From assembly GCA_964587815.1 (NCBI GenBank), contig CAZPMH010000025.1:1-29933 (forward strand): 29,933 bases of DNA. The letters run 5' to 3'. Each line of letters opens with the position of its first letter. Position 1 is the stretch's first letter. Made by a program: the position numbers and the translations under genes. A model generated the notes under the pieces. That model did not search any database, was not told where the DNA came from, and saw only the letters and a program-made list of their open reading frames with translations. Source of the DNA: UBA1672 sp964587815 (GTDB lineage Bacteria > Pseudomonadota > Alphaproteobacteria > Micavibrionales > Micavibrionaceae). Shown here piece by piece: positions 22,529 to 29,927 of the stretch.

Positions 22529-22825
22529 TTACCTCCGGCCAAGAAGGAAACTGGTGACAAGACCCGCCGCAAAAGCGATTGCGATGGATTCTGCCGGCTT
22601 TTGTTTAACGCGTCTTTCAATATCTTTAACGCGCTCTTTACCGGATTGAGCGATATCTTCGTAACGATCAATCGCAGCATCTTTAACCGTGTCTGCTTTC
22701 GCCACACCGTCTTTTTTCAGATGCTTGGTTAATTCGACAACATTTGTTTTCAATGAATTTAAATCTTCACGAATATCTGAAATCTCAGGATATTCCGTTG
22801 GTGTTGGTGTTTTTGCCTTAGGCAT
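22529..22825 (-). CDS. DUF883 / YqjD-ElaB-type membrane protein
   Basis: 98 residues with the family order: N-terminal soluble helix (SDIREDLNSLKTNVVELTKHLKK), a charged amphipathic middle (AAIDRYEDIAQSGKERVKDIERRVKQKP), then a C-terminal membrane helix with A-G-L-V-T-S-F-L-L-G-R-R. E. coli YqjD and ElaB are tail-anchored and bind 100S/70S ribosomes in stationary phase; that function is inferred here by family only. The ATG has AAGGAGAT upstream. A degenerate EcfG promoter lies at 22863-22887. Confidence 0.88.
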   Translation of the reverse strand: MPKAKTPTPTEYPEISDIREDLNSLKTNVVELTKHLKKDGVAKADTVKDAAIDRYEDIAQSGKERVKDIERRVKQKPAESIAIAFAAGLVTSFLLGRR

Positions 22826-22862
22826 ATTTTATATCTCCTTAATATTATTAATCACATTGTCA

Positions 22863-22887
22863 TACGCACAACGATGAAAAACGTTCC
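22863..22887 (-). promoter_or_regulatory. EcfG-like promoter of the YqjD/holin-like pair (degenerate -10)
   Basis: Minus-strand GGAAC (22887-22883), 17 bases, then (C)GTA instead of GTT (22865-22863). The spacing is exact and the -35 element perfect, so it is probably functional. Confidence 0.6.
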
Positions 22888-22895
22888 GTAAAATC

Positions 22896-23378
22896 TTAGC
22901 CAAACTTTTTATTTTCACCCATGTCAGGCTCTTGATCTGTTAGATTGGCTTTCGCAACCTCATAAATTTGCGCAAACATGTTGCTCTTAGAATCCCAATA
23001 TTCGCCTTTATGAATTTTCACTTCCAACAATGCGAGTGATGGATCATCTTTTCCTTCAGGAAACCAAGCCGCGACAAACGGATTCCAAAATTCATTGATC
23101 AATTCACGATCAAATGCCAACTTTGCAAAACCCGACATTGAGACATAGGTATTGTTGCTGTGGTCGCTAAAAGAAATACAAACCGCACGGTCTTCCTCAA
23201 TCTCTTCAATTTTCCCTGAGTCAACGCTTGTGAAAAACCAAAGCGTTCCATCGTAATGGTTTTGAATGAGATGCATCGGACGTGCGCGCAAATCGTCTCC
23301 GTCTTGAGACGTCATCATGCCCACCTTCACGTCTTTGATAAAATTCCAAAATTTTTCTTTATTCTCTTTGCTGGACAT
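22896..23378 (-). CDS. Pyridoxamine-5'-phosphate-oxidase-like general stress protein (GSP26 type)
   Basis: 160 residues forming a split-barrel flavin-binding fold: FWNFIKDVKVGMMTSQDGDDLRARPMHLIQ (about 10-40) and LWFFTSVDSGKIEEIEEDRAVCISFSD (about 46-72), the hallmarks of the general stress protein 26 subfamily, then a C-terminal LLEVKIHKGEYWDS. It would bind FMN or F420-like flavin and act in oxidative or light stress; no vitamin B6 role is implied. The ATG at 23378 is chosen because the frame upstream (to 23432) covers the EcfG promoter at 23420-23444. Confidence 0.88.
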   Translation of the reverse strand: MSSKENKEKFWNFIKDVKVGMMTSQDGDDLRARPMHLIQNHYDGTLWFFTSVDSGKIEEIEEDRAVCISFSDHSNNTYVSMSGFAKLAFDRELINEFWNPFVAAWFPEGKDDPSLALLEVKIHKGEYWDSKSNMFAQIYEVAKANLTDQEPDMGENKKFG

Positions 23379-23419
23379 GTGCTCTTTGACTCCTCTAATT
23401 ATGTTTGAATTAATAAGCA

Positions 23420-23444
23420 AACTTACAGACAAGCCAAAAGTTCC
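23420..23444 (-). promoter_or_regulatory. EcfG-type promoter of the PNPOx-like stress gene
   Basis: Minus-strand GGAAC (23444-23440), 17 bases, GTT (23422-23420). It lies between the response-regulator stop and the stress gene. Confidence 0.85.
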
Positions 23445-23501
23445 CTTCCAAGGACTCGGAAAGAAAGCAATAAACGCTATATAATAATGTAGGGAAAAAT
23501 A

Positions 23502-24230
23502 TCAGACCGCGTCGGCTTTACCGTCATACATGTAACCGACACCGCGTATGGTTTTTATAACGCTGTTATCATCATCACCGATTTTCTTACGAATGCGCGC
23601 AATTTGGATATCAATCGCACGATCATAAACATCATACTCTCCGTCACGCGTCTTTTCGAACAACTGCTCTCGCGACAAGGCACGTTTTGCAGACAGGACA
23701 AGCGCTTCTAACAACTGAAATTCACCTGTGGTCAGTTCCAGTGATTTACCGTTCTTATCAAACAGCTGATATTGCCCGCGATCCAAAACCCAATGCTCAA
23801 GCTCTACGCGATCGGAGGCGGCATTCTCCTCCTCATTTGCCTCAGGGGCCGAAGCCTCGGCACTCTCCATACGGCGCATCACAGCCTTGATACGCGCACT
23901 CAATTCACGCATTTCAAACGGCTTCGTTAAATAATCATCAGCGCCCATCTCCAGGCAAATGATCTTTTCAGTCGTATCATCTTTGCCTGACACAACAATA
24001 ATCGCCGCGTCCGTCTCGTGCTTAAATCTGGAAATAAGGCTTAACCCCTCACCATCAGGCAACCCGAGATCAAGCAATATGACATGAAATGTTTCCTTGC
24101 CAACCGCCTCAATCGCGTCTTTGACACTACCGGCTTTAACAACACCGTAATTCTCCGCCTCCAGATAGTGTTCAATCACCGTCTGTAGGTTGGCATCATC
24201 ATCAACGGTTAAAACAAGACCTCTCTCCAT
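23502..24230 (-). CDS. OmpR/PhoB-family response regulator
   Basis: 242 residues. Receiver domain 1-120: acidic pocket DDD (10-12), phospho-acceptor D54 in VILLDLGLP, the conserved S/T in VVSGKDD and K103 in YLTKPF. An Ala/Glu-rich linker (about 122-142) leads to a C-terminal winged helix (about 147-235) with TTGEFQLLEALV, SREQLFE, DRAIDIQIARIRKKIGDDD and VIKTIRGVGYMY. The start at 24230 begins immediately before the conserved VLTVDDD; an ATG at 24269 has no ribosome site. The gene is divergent from ecfG; its cognate kinase may be the hybrid kinase at 24939-27185. It has no EcfG-binding sigma-like domain, so it is not PhyR. Confidence 0.94.
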   Translation of the reverse strand: MERGLVLTVDDDANLQTVIEHYLEAENYGVVKAGSVKDAIEAVGKETFHVILLDLGLPDGEGLSLISRFKHETDAAIIVVSGKDDTTEKIICLEMGADDYLTKPFEMRELSARIKAVMRRMESAEASAPEANEEENAASDRVELEHWVLDRGQYQLFDKNGKSLELTTGEFQLLEALVLSAKRALSREQLFEKTRDGEYDVYDRAIDIQIARIRKKIGDDDNSVIKTIRGVGYMYDGKADAV

Positions 24231-24358
24231 GCCCAAATTTTTATCACCCTTGTTACAAAAATGATACAAAGTTTTTCAAAACTGAAACATTTTCGGCAAA
24301 TCTCTGTAACAATCGAGTCGTATTCTCTTCTCACAACAAACGAAGAAGGAACAAACAA

Positions 24359-24892
24359 ATGTTTAAGAATTCGACACTGATAGAACACACTGATCGTTTA
24401 GAAAGATTTGCATACAGACTTACAAACAATAAGGCTGATGCGGAAGATCTTCTTCAGTCAACCCTCGTCAGAGCGATTGAGAAAAAGCATTTATTCAAAG
24501 AAGGAACAAACCTTTACAGCTGGATGTCAAAAATCATGTACAACATGTTTGTTTCAGCATACAGACGTAAAACAAAATTTGAATCAAAGTATGACCCTGA
24601 ACCTTACATCGAAAAACAAAGCATCGATGCAGGACAAGAGATTAAGATGGAAGTGCAGGATGTTGATCATGCAATGAACAACATTTCAGAAGACCATAGA
24701 GAAATTCTTGTGATGGTATGTGTTAAGGGTATGCAATATGCCGAAGTGTCAGAAGCACTACAAATTCCTGTTGGAACCGTACGTTCACGCCTCTCACGCG
24801 CAAGACAAAGCTTGCAAGATGAGCTGGAAAGACCAAGTGCAAAAATCGTTGTTGAAAATCTTCACAACAATTCACAAGCGATAGCAGCTTAA
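24359..24892 (+). CDS. ecfG: EcfG-family general stress RNA polymerase sigma factor
   Basis: 177 residues. Sigma-2 region about 8-75: LERFAYRLTNNKADAEDLLQSTLVRAI and LYSWMSKIMYNMFVSAYRRK, the latter typical of the EcfG (ECF15) group. Sigma-4 region about 103-158: VDHAMNNISEDHREILVMV, then MQYAEVSEALQIPVGTVRSRLSRARQSL. EcfG directs transcription from GGAAC-N16/17-GTT promoters under general stress; nine such sites flank it here, which independently supports the identification. It is normally held inactive by NepR and released by PhyR, neither of which is adjacent. A strong AAGGA site lies before the ATG, and a terminator follows. A near EcfG site upstream is too degenerate to claim. Confidence 0.9.
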   Translation: MFKNSTLIEHTDRLERFAYRLTNNKADAEDLLQSTLVRAIEKKHLFKEGTNLYSWMSKIMYNMFVSAYRRKTKFESKYDPEPYIEKQSIDAGQEIKMEVQDVDHAMNNISEDHREILVMVCVKGMQYAEVSEALQIPVGTVRSRLSRARQSLQDELERPSAKIVVENLHNNSQAIAA

Positions 24893-24913
24893 TAAGAATA
24901 TAGTTTTAAGAAA

Positions 24914-24940
24914 ACCGGCCATAATGTGGTCGGTTTTTTT
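24914..24940 (+). terminator. Rho-independent terminator of ecfG
   Basis: ACCGGCC (24914-24920) pairs with GGTCGGT (24928-24934) with one G-U, followed by a run of seven T. It reaches the convergent histidine kinase stop codon at 24939. Confidence 0.9.
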
Positions 24941-27185
24941 ATGCGGCATCTTCCTGATACTTGACAAGAAAACGTAAAATTTCACGTTTCAAATCAGCCT
25001 CAACCAAAGGCTTGGGCAAATAACTATCCATTCCCGCCGCGATACATTTATCTTTATCCCCCACCAATGCGTGTGCGGTCATACCGATAATCGGCGTATG
25101 ATCTAAAGACCCTTGCTTTTCCTTGTTTCTAATCAACGACGTCGCGCTAAATCCGTCCATCTCTGGCATTTGTACATCCATCAAAATCAAATCATAATGG
25201 TGCGCATCCCACAAATCCACGGCCTCGACGCCGTTCTTTGCAACATCATAAGCAAGACCCATTTCCTCAAGGATGTACCCGAGAACCACCAAATTGCCTT
25301 CATAATCCTCAACAACAAGAATTTTCGTGTCGTTGTTCAGGTCAGCAAGAATTTGTTTTTGCACTTTGTTGTCACTGTGACGGGCTGTTTCCGTTCCCGC
25401 AGCGCGCATATGTTTGCGCAAAGGCAATAACAGTGAAAAAGTCGACCCCTCGCCCAGCGCACTACTTAGGAAAATATCACCGCCCATAATCTTCGCGAGC
25501 TGCTTCGAAATCGGAAGGCCTAAACCCGTGCCTCCGTACTTACGGGATACAGACGAATCCGCCTGCCTGAAACGCTCAAAGACAAGATGGAAATTATCAG
25601 GCGATATACCAATGCCCGTATCAGAAACATCAACGCGCAAAAATTCCATACTGTCCCGATCTTCAAAATGACATTGTATGGTAACCCCGCCCTCATCGGT
25701 AAATTTAATCGCATTACCGATAAGGTTCACAAGAATCTGACGAATACGAACCTTATCACCGAAAAACTCATCATCCTTAATCGTACCGTAATCAAAAACG
25801 AAGCTGATTCCTTTTTCGTTCGCTTTCAAGGCCATCATGCTGATTGTCTCTTCAAACACCGTATCCAAACGGAAAAAATCATCTTCCAACTCTATTTCGC
25901 CGCTTTCAATTTTGGAAAAATCCAGAATATCAGTAATTAATTCCTTCAAAGCATTTGCGCTTGAATTCAGGGTTTTGATCAGATGCTTTTGCTTATCATC
26001 AAAATCAACCGCCTGTCGGGTCAAAATTTCGCCAATGCCCGTAATCGCGTTCAAAGGCGTGCGGATCTCGTGACTCATATGCGCCAAAAACTCGCTTTTC
26101 GCCTGATTCTTCTCTTCCGCGGCGCGCTTTTCCATCGCCAAAACCTGCTGCTTTTGTTTCAACGCGGTAATATCCGTATGCGCCCCGACAAGGCGCGTGG
26201 CCTGCCCTTTTTTATCGAAAACTGCTTTTGCACGCGCCTTCACCCACACCCAACGCCCTGACGAATGTTTCAGACGAAAATCTAATTCGAATTCGGAAAG
26301 CTCACCTGCAAGATATGTATCAACATAGTCCCAAACACGATCCTGATCATCAGGATGCAATAACCCTTTGAAATCATCCAACGTTCCGGTCTCATCTCGA
26401 TCGTACCCAAGCATACGAAAATATTGCTTAGAATAAAAAACCTCACCACTTTTGATATCCCAGTCAAAAATACCATCTTGCATGCCGCTTACGGCCAGAA
26501 CGAAACGCTCTTCCGATGACTGAAGCGACGTTTCCGCAAGGCTCCTTTTACGCTGCGCTTTCAACAAAAATCCGTTAAATAAAATGATCAGCAACGTCCC
26601 GACAATAATCGCGGTAATCAGAATTTGAAAATATTCGTCTTTCTGTCTGTCAACATCCGCTAACCTGTTTTCCAAACGGCTATATTCACTATGCAAAATA
26701 ACGTTATTGATGCGGAAAATATTATCCCGCAACCCGTTAATGTAATCAACATCATCCAAAAATTCAGGGTCGACCAACGGTGTTAATTGCGATGCGCGCT
26801 CTTCGATAGCGTTTGAAAACTCAACGAAATACTGGCGAATTTCTTCGATGCGACTCTGCTGTTTCAAATCATTTTGTGTAATGCTGTAAAGGGTTGCAAT
26901 GCGTTCAGAAACACCGCTTTTCTTGGCTTGATACTGGGCCCAGAATGAATCATTTCCTGTAAGCATGTAGCCACGCTGCGCCGCAAGCATACCTTCTGTC
27001 AGTTTAGAAAGCTGTTCCGCTTCGGTCAAAACCGCCTGTGTCTCCTCAACCAAAGTGTCCGTAGCATCAAGCGAGTTGTGCCCTGAATATAAAACGTAAA
27101 TAAGGCTGAATGTGCATGATAAAAGCACAATTAAGAACACAACAAAGTTTCTTAAAAATATTTGATCCAAAGCATACGCCCCCAT
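24939..27185 (-). CDS. CHASE3-PAS hybrid sensor histidine kinase with receiver
   Basis: 748 residues. One membrane helix (about 15-35), a periplasmic CHASE3 sensor domain (about 37-185, containing LTEGMLAAQRGYMLTGN), a second membrane helix (ITAIIVGTLLIILFNGFLL, about 190-210), PAS with PAC (about 222-340), HisKA with FLAHMSHEIRTPLNAI (H about 370), HATPase with N box NLIGNAIKFTDEGG, DTGIGI and GGTGLGLPI, and a C-terminal receiver with DLILMDVQMPEMDG and K in YLPKPL. No phosphotransfer domain follows, so an external one is needed. The start at 27185 is preferred: in-frame ATG 27263 falls in the upstream gene's terminator. The signal sensed is unknown. It is convergent with ecfG. Confidence 0.93.
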   Translation of the reverse strand: MGAYALDQIFLRNFVVFLIVLLSCTFSLIYVLYSGHNSLDATDTLVEETQAVLTEAEQLSKLTEGMLAAQRGYMLTGNDSFWAQYQAKKSGVSERIATLYSITQNDLKQQSRIEEIRQYFVEFSNAIEERASQLTPLVDPEFLDDVDYINGLRDNIFRINNVILHSEYSRLENRLADVDRQKDEYFQILITAIIVGTLLIILFNGFLLKAQRKRSLAETSLQSSEERFVLAVSGMQDGIFDWDIKSGEVFYSKQYFRMLGYDRDETGTLDDFKGLLHPDDQDRVWDYVDTYLAGELSEFELDFRLKHSSGRWVWVKARAKAVFDKKGQATRLVGAHTDITALKQKQQVLAMEKRAAEEKNQAKSEFLAHMSHEIRTPLNAITGIGEILTRQAVDFDDKQKHLIKTLNSSANALKELITDILDFSKIESGEIELEDDFFRLDTVFEETISMMALKANEKGISFVFDYGTIKDDEFFGDKVRIRQILVNLIGNAIKFTDEGGVTIQCHFEDRDSMEFLRVDVSDTGIGISPDNFHLVFERFRQADSSVSRKYGGTGLGLPISKQLAKIMGGDIFLSSALGEGSTFSLLLPLRKHMRAAGTETARHSDNKVQKQILADLNNDTKILVVEDYEGNLVVLGYILEEMGLAYDVAKNGVEAVDLWDAHHYDLILMDVQMPEMDGFSATSLIRNKEKQGSLDHTPIIGMTAHALVGDKDKCIAAGMDSYLPKPLVEADLKREILRFLVKYQEDAA

Positions 27186-27228
27186 TTGATAAGACTTAAC
27201 CGTATAGGAAAAAACGCATAACAACCAT

Positions 27229-27257
27229 AAAAAAACACCCGCCTGAAAAGACGGGTG
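27229..27257 (-). terminator. Rho-independent terminator of the UPF0391 gene
   Basis: CACCCG (27236-27241) pairs with CGGGTG (27252-27257), with a seven-T run on the minus strand. It lies between the UPF0391 stop and the histidine kinase. Confidence 0.85.
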
Positions 27258-27297
27258 CAACAATTATGTACTTTTGGTTAGTATAACGTAAAATCGT

Positions 27298-27474
27298 TTA
27301 TACTGATGGCGGGTTACCTTTGACGGCATGTACAATGGCCGATACGATGAATAATGCAATAAATACAATAAACAATAATTGCGCAACATCAGCGGCAAGA
27401 ACTGCCACACCACCCAGGCCTAAAACGCCTGCTATCAACGCAATAACTAAAAATGTAAGTGCCCAACCGAGCAT
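27298..27474 (-). CDS. UPF0391 (DUF1328, YtjA-like) small membrane protein
   Basis: 58 residues with two membrane helices: LGWALTFLVIALIAGVLGLGGVA and AQLLFIVFIALFIVSAIVHAV. The MLGWALxFLVIALIAGxLGxGG opening is diagnostic of the family. Its function is unknown, but members are common in stress regulons. The ATG at 27474 has AAAGGAG upstream. It has its own EcfG promoter and its own terminator. Confidence 0.93.
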   Translation of the reverse strand: MLGWALTFLVIALIAGVLGLGGVAVLAADVAQLLFIVFIALFIVSAIVHAVKGNPPSV

Positions 27475-27525
27475 AATAAATCTCCTTTCAATATAAATTT
27501 TATTCAATCATGTTGTGCCCATACC

Positions 27526-27550
27526 AACAGACGGCACACACAAAAGTTCC
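27526..27550 (-). promoter_or_regulatory. EcfG-type promoter of the UPF0391 gene
   Basis: Minus-strand GGAAC (27550-27546), 17 bases, GTT (27528-27526). It is divergent from an equally perfect promoter that starts 12 bases away at 27562. Confidence 0.87.
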
Positions 27551-27561
27551 GCATTTTTTAA

Positions 27562-27586
27562 GGAACATTTTCCTGATTTAAATGTT
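27562..27586 (+). promoter_or_regulatory. EcfG-type promoter of the anti-sigma-like small gene
   Basis: GGAAC (27562-27566), 17 bases, GTT (27584-27586). The transcript would start near 27593, the position of a GTG start codon of the gene it drives. Confidence 0.87.
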
Positions 27587-27592
27587 TGTTAA

Positions 27593-27871
27593 GTGAATGG
27601 TTGCAAAGATAGTAAAAAATTTGTCATGTATATGACAGGCCTGCGACAGAATTCTAACGCGAAAAAGGATAAATCAAACAAATCAGTTATGACTTTACTC
27701 AAAAATTTTTCAGATTATGATCTTCAGGCACTTCTTGATAATGAACTTGATGAACAAGAAAAAAACCATGTCCTCAATTTCATAAAAAACAATCCAAGTG
27801 CCCAAAAACGCTTTGAAGAGCTTTTAAAGCAAAAAAACATTCTCAAAAAATGGTATAAAAACAAAGGCTAA
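27593..27871 (+). CDS. Small protein resembling the N-terminal region of anti-sigma factors
   Basis: 92 residues from GTG 27593, or 60 from ATG 27689. The C-terminal 58 residues read LLKNFSDYDLQALLDNELDEQEKNHVLNFIKNNPSAQKRFEELLKQK: the D-LxAxxDNELD...V..FI..NPxAxxRFxxL pattern is that of the anti-sigma factor N-terminal helical domain. The zinc ligands (HxxxCxxC) and membrane anchor seen in many such proteins are absent. It is not NepR. The true start is uncertain: a transcript from the promoter at 27562 would begin at about 27593, so GTG 27593 would be leaderless. Binding to EcfG is a hypothesis only. Confidence 0.7.
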   Translation: MNGCKDSKKFVMYMTGLRQNSNAKKDKSNKSVMTLLKNFSDYDLQALLDNELDEQEKNHVLNFIKNNPSAQKRFEELLKQKNILKKWYKNKG

Positions 27872-27886
27872 GGCCTGCCCTCTCCT

Positions 27887-28792
27887 TCACGGCAAGGGAA
27901 TAAATTCCTTCTCATCACCCGGCACTTTGGCAAATTTTCCGTCTTTCCAATCTAACTTGGCCTGCTCCAACCTGTCTTTATCCGATGCCACAAAATTCCA
28001 GAAAATATAGCGCGGCCCGTCCATAACCGCGCCCCCTAAAACCATCATATGCACATCATCTTCGGCCTTAATCACAACATCATCACCAGGTTTTAACACC
28101 ATCATCTGGTTCGGCGCATAAGACACACCGCCAATCTCAATCGTCCCTTTTAAAACATATAACGCGCGCTCTTCCGTCGTCCGCGGCACTTGAACCCGCG
28201 CCCCCGCATCAAGCCGCAACTCCGCATACAGCGTATCCCACTGCGTTTCAATGGTTGAGCGAACGCCCGCAAAAGAACCGAGAATAATCCGCCCCGAAAC
28301 CCCGTCAGAATCAAAAGTCGGCAAATCATCCGCCCCCGTATGCTGAAAGCTCGGCGCACCGTTCTCATATTTTTTCGGCTGCGCGATCCAGCTCTGAATA
28401 CCGTAAAGCGAAGACGGCTTCTCGCGAATATCTTCGCCCGTCCGCTCCGAATGCACAATGCCGCTGCCTGCGGTCATCAAATTCACCGCCCCGGGCTTAA
28501 TGCGCATATCCGTCCCCAGCGAATCCTTATGATCCAACGTGCCACGAAGCAAATAGGTCACCGTAGACAGGCCGATATGCGGATGCGGACGCACATCCAC
28601 TCCCTGCCCCGTCAAGAATTCCCCCGGTCCCATCTGATCCCAAAAGATAAACGGCCCGACCATACGCTTATTGCGAAACGGCAAGGCGCGCTGCACCTCA
28701 AAATTACCAATATCACTCGTCCGCGGCACAATCACCATCTCAACGGGATGATCACCATCCATATCATCCGCATGCCCGGGAATCTGACTCAT
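27887..28792 (-). CDS. Pirin-family cupin protein
   Basis: 301 residues with two cupin domains. The N-terminal one contains the metal-binding HPHIGLSTVTYLLRGTLDHKDS (residues about 68-89), followed by IKPGAVNLMTAGSGIVHSER, both very conserved in pirins. The C-terminal part ends with a typical YIFWNFVASDKDRLEQAKLDWKDGKF. Some bacterial pirins oxidise quercetin-like flavonols or bind pyruvate dehydrogenase; the role here is open. An AAAGGA site precedes the ATG. It is convergent with the anti-sigma-like gene; no EcfG motif is seen upstream. Confidence 0.96.
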   Translation of the reverse strand: MSQIPGHADDMDGDHPVEMVIVPRTSDIGNFEVQRALPFRNKRMVGPFIFWDQMGPGEFLTGQGVDVRPHPHIGLSTVTYLLRGTLDHKDSLGTDMRIKPGAVNLMTAGSGIVHSERTGEDIREKPSSLYGIQSWIAQPKKYENGAPSFQHTGADDLPTFDSDGVSGRIILGSFAGVRSTIETQWDTLYAELRLDAGARVQVPRTTEERALYVLKGTIEIGGVSYAPNQMMVLKPGDDVVIKAEDDVHMMVLGGAVMDGPRYIFWNFVASDKDRLEQAKLDWKDGKFAKVPGDEKEFIPLP

Positions 28793-28825
28793 AAAAATCC
28801 TTTAGTTTTTAGTGTACTGTTTTAG

Positions 28826-29857
28826 TTAAATATCAATCGGTGAACCAAGGCGGAAATCCCGCTCTTGCACAGGTAAGTGCCGTACCTCCAATGTAGGGCT
28901 GGAGCCGAGCGCTTGCAACAGTTCGGGCGAAGTTGCCGATGTCGTCGCCACAACGCCCTCTTCGATGAAATACACCAAATCCGCGGGGTCTTCACCAAAA
29001 TCAAACCCAAGTCCGTTATAACGTGCCAGTTGCGCCGCATAGTCCTGCTCATATTGTTCACGATTCAGCGCCAAATCAATCTTCACCGCGCCACCGTCAA
29101 ACCCCTCTTCAAAATCAGAATGACGCGATCCATGCGCCGCGCCGTATAAAATCAAGCTACGCCCACCATTTGCAATGTCATTCACGCGCTCTGCTTGCGG
29201 CAAATCGTTGTTCCGCGCCGTCAAAAACGCCCGTTGCTGCGCCTCATAAATCTCTCTTTGTTCGCTATATTGCGTGCGTAATTGATCAAGCCGCGCCGCC
29301 ACCGCAGGCGAAGACACATCCCCGCTTTCCCGCAGGCGTCTCATCTCCTCACGCGTTTCAATCAAATCACGCCGCGCTCCGTTGCGCATCGCCTTTTCAA
29401 ATTCGCCGTTATCAGGGTCGAGCAAATTAACATCCATGCCAAAACGTGTCGCCTGCATCAAAAGCGGCGTCACGCTGTTATTCAAAAAATTCTGCGTTTG
29501 CGCAGGCTGGGAAAACACCCACTCACTGACATTGGCCTGATAATCATCCTCATGCTGAAATCTGTAGGAAAAGCCGGGGCCATTTACGATAGGAGAGCCC
29601 GCGCGCACCTGCGCCTGAAATTCATCCACCAACCCCTGACGATAGGTCGGCAATTCCAAAAACATATTCGAAACGCCCTGCTCCGCCGCTACGGCCATTA
29701 CATCGGGGCTGGTCACCGCGCCGTAAATCTGGCTATGTGCCTGATGATCGGTATCACCAAGCAGAACCGTATTCCCTTGACCATAACCAATCCGCACCAC
29801 ATCAGCCAGACTGATACGATACCCGCCATGCTGCAATCCTGTAACGCTGCCACCCAT
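28826..29857 (-). CDS. Hypothetical protein, TIKI/ChaN/erythromycin-esterase-like look
   Basis: 343 residues, no signal peptide or membrane helix. An N-terminal strand NTVLLGDTDHQAH (28-41), then an SNMFLELPTY strand (about 64-73), a long charged helical middle (about 160-205, with EEMRRLRESG and QREIYEAQQR), and near residue 234 SLILYGAAHGSRHSDFEEG. Paired GD/ExxH-type and YGAAHG motifs, each after a beta strand, occur in the TIKI/ChaN/erythromycin-esterase superfamily of metal-dependent hydrolases and haem-binding proteins, so this is a tentative placement. A sigma70-like promoter lies upstream (29898-29927). Confidence 0.65.
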   Translation of the reverse strand: MGGSVTGLQHGGYRISLADVVRIGYGQGNTVLLGDTDHQAHSQIYGAVTSPDVMAVAAEQGVSNMFLELPTYRQGLVDEFQAQVRAGSPIVNGPGFSYRFQHEDDYQANVSEWVFSQPAQTQNFLNNSVTPLLMQATRFGMDVNLLDPDNGEFEKAMRNGARRDLIETREEMRRLRESGDVSSPAVAARLDQLRTQYSEQREIYEAQQRAFLTARNNDLPQAERVNDIANGGRSLILYGAAHGSRHSDFEEGFDGGAVKIDLALNREQYEQDYAAQLARYNGLGFDFGEDPADLVYFIEEGVVATTSATSPELLQALGSSPTLEVRHLPVQERDFRLGSPIDI

Positions 29858-29897
29858 AAAATTAATCCGCTTATGAATTATTTTTTATTCAAACAAA

Positions 29898-29927
29898 AGT
29901 ATGCCTGCAAACACCGCCCTCTGTCAA
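29898..29927 (-). promoter_or_regulatory. Sigma70-like promoter before the rightmost gene
   Basis: Minus-strand TTGACA (29927-29922) and CATACT (29903-29898) with an 18-base spacer, about 40 bases before the ATG at 29857. The -35 is perfect and the -10 matches TATAAT at four of six positions. Confidence 0.45.

Noticed and set aside
24271..24330. Possible EcfG autoregulatory promoter before ecfG (GAAAC, 17 bases, GTAA)
   Set aside because: Both elements deviate from the consensus seen nine times elsewhere here, and the GGAAC at 24348-24352 is part of the ribosome site, too near the ATG.
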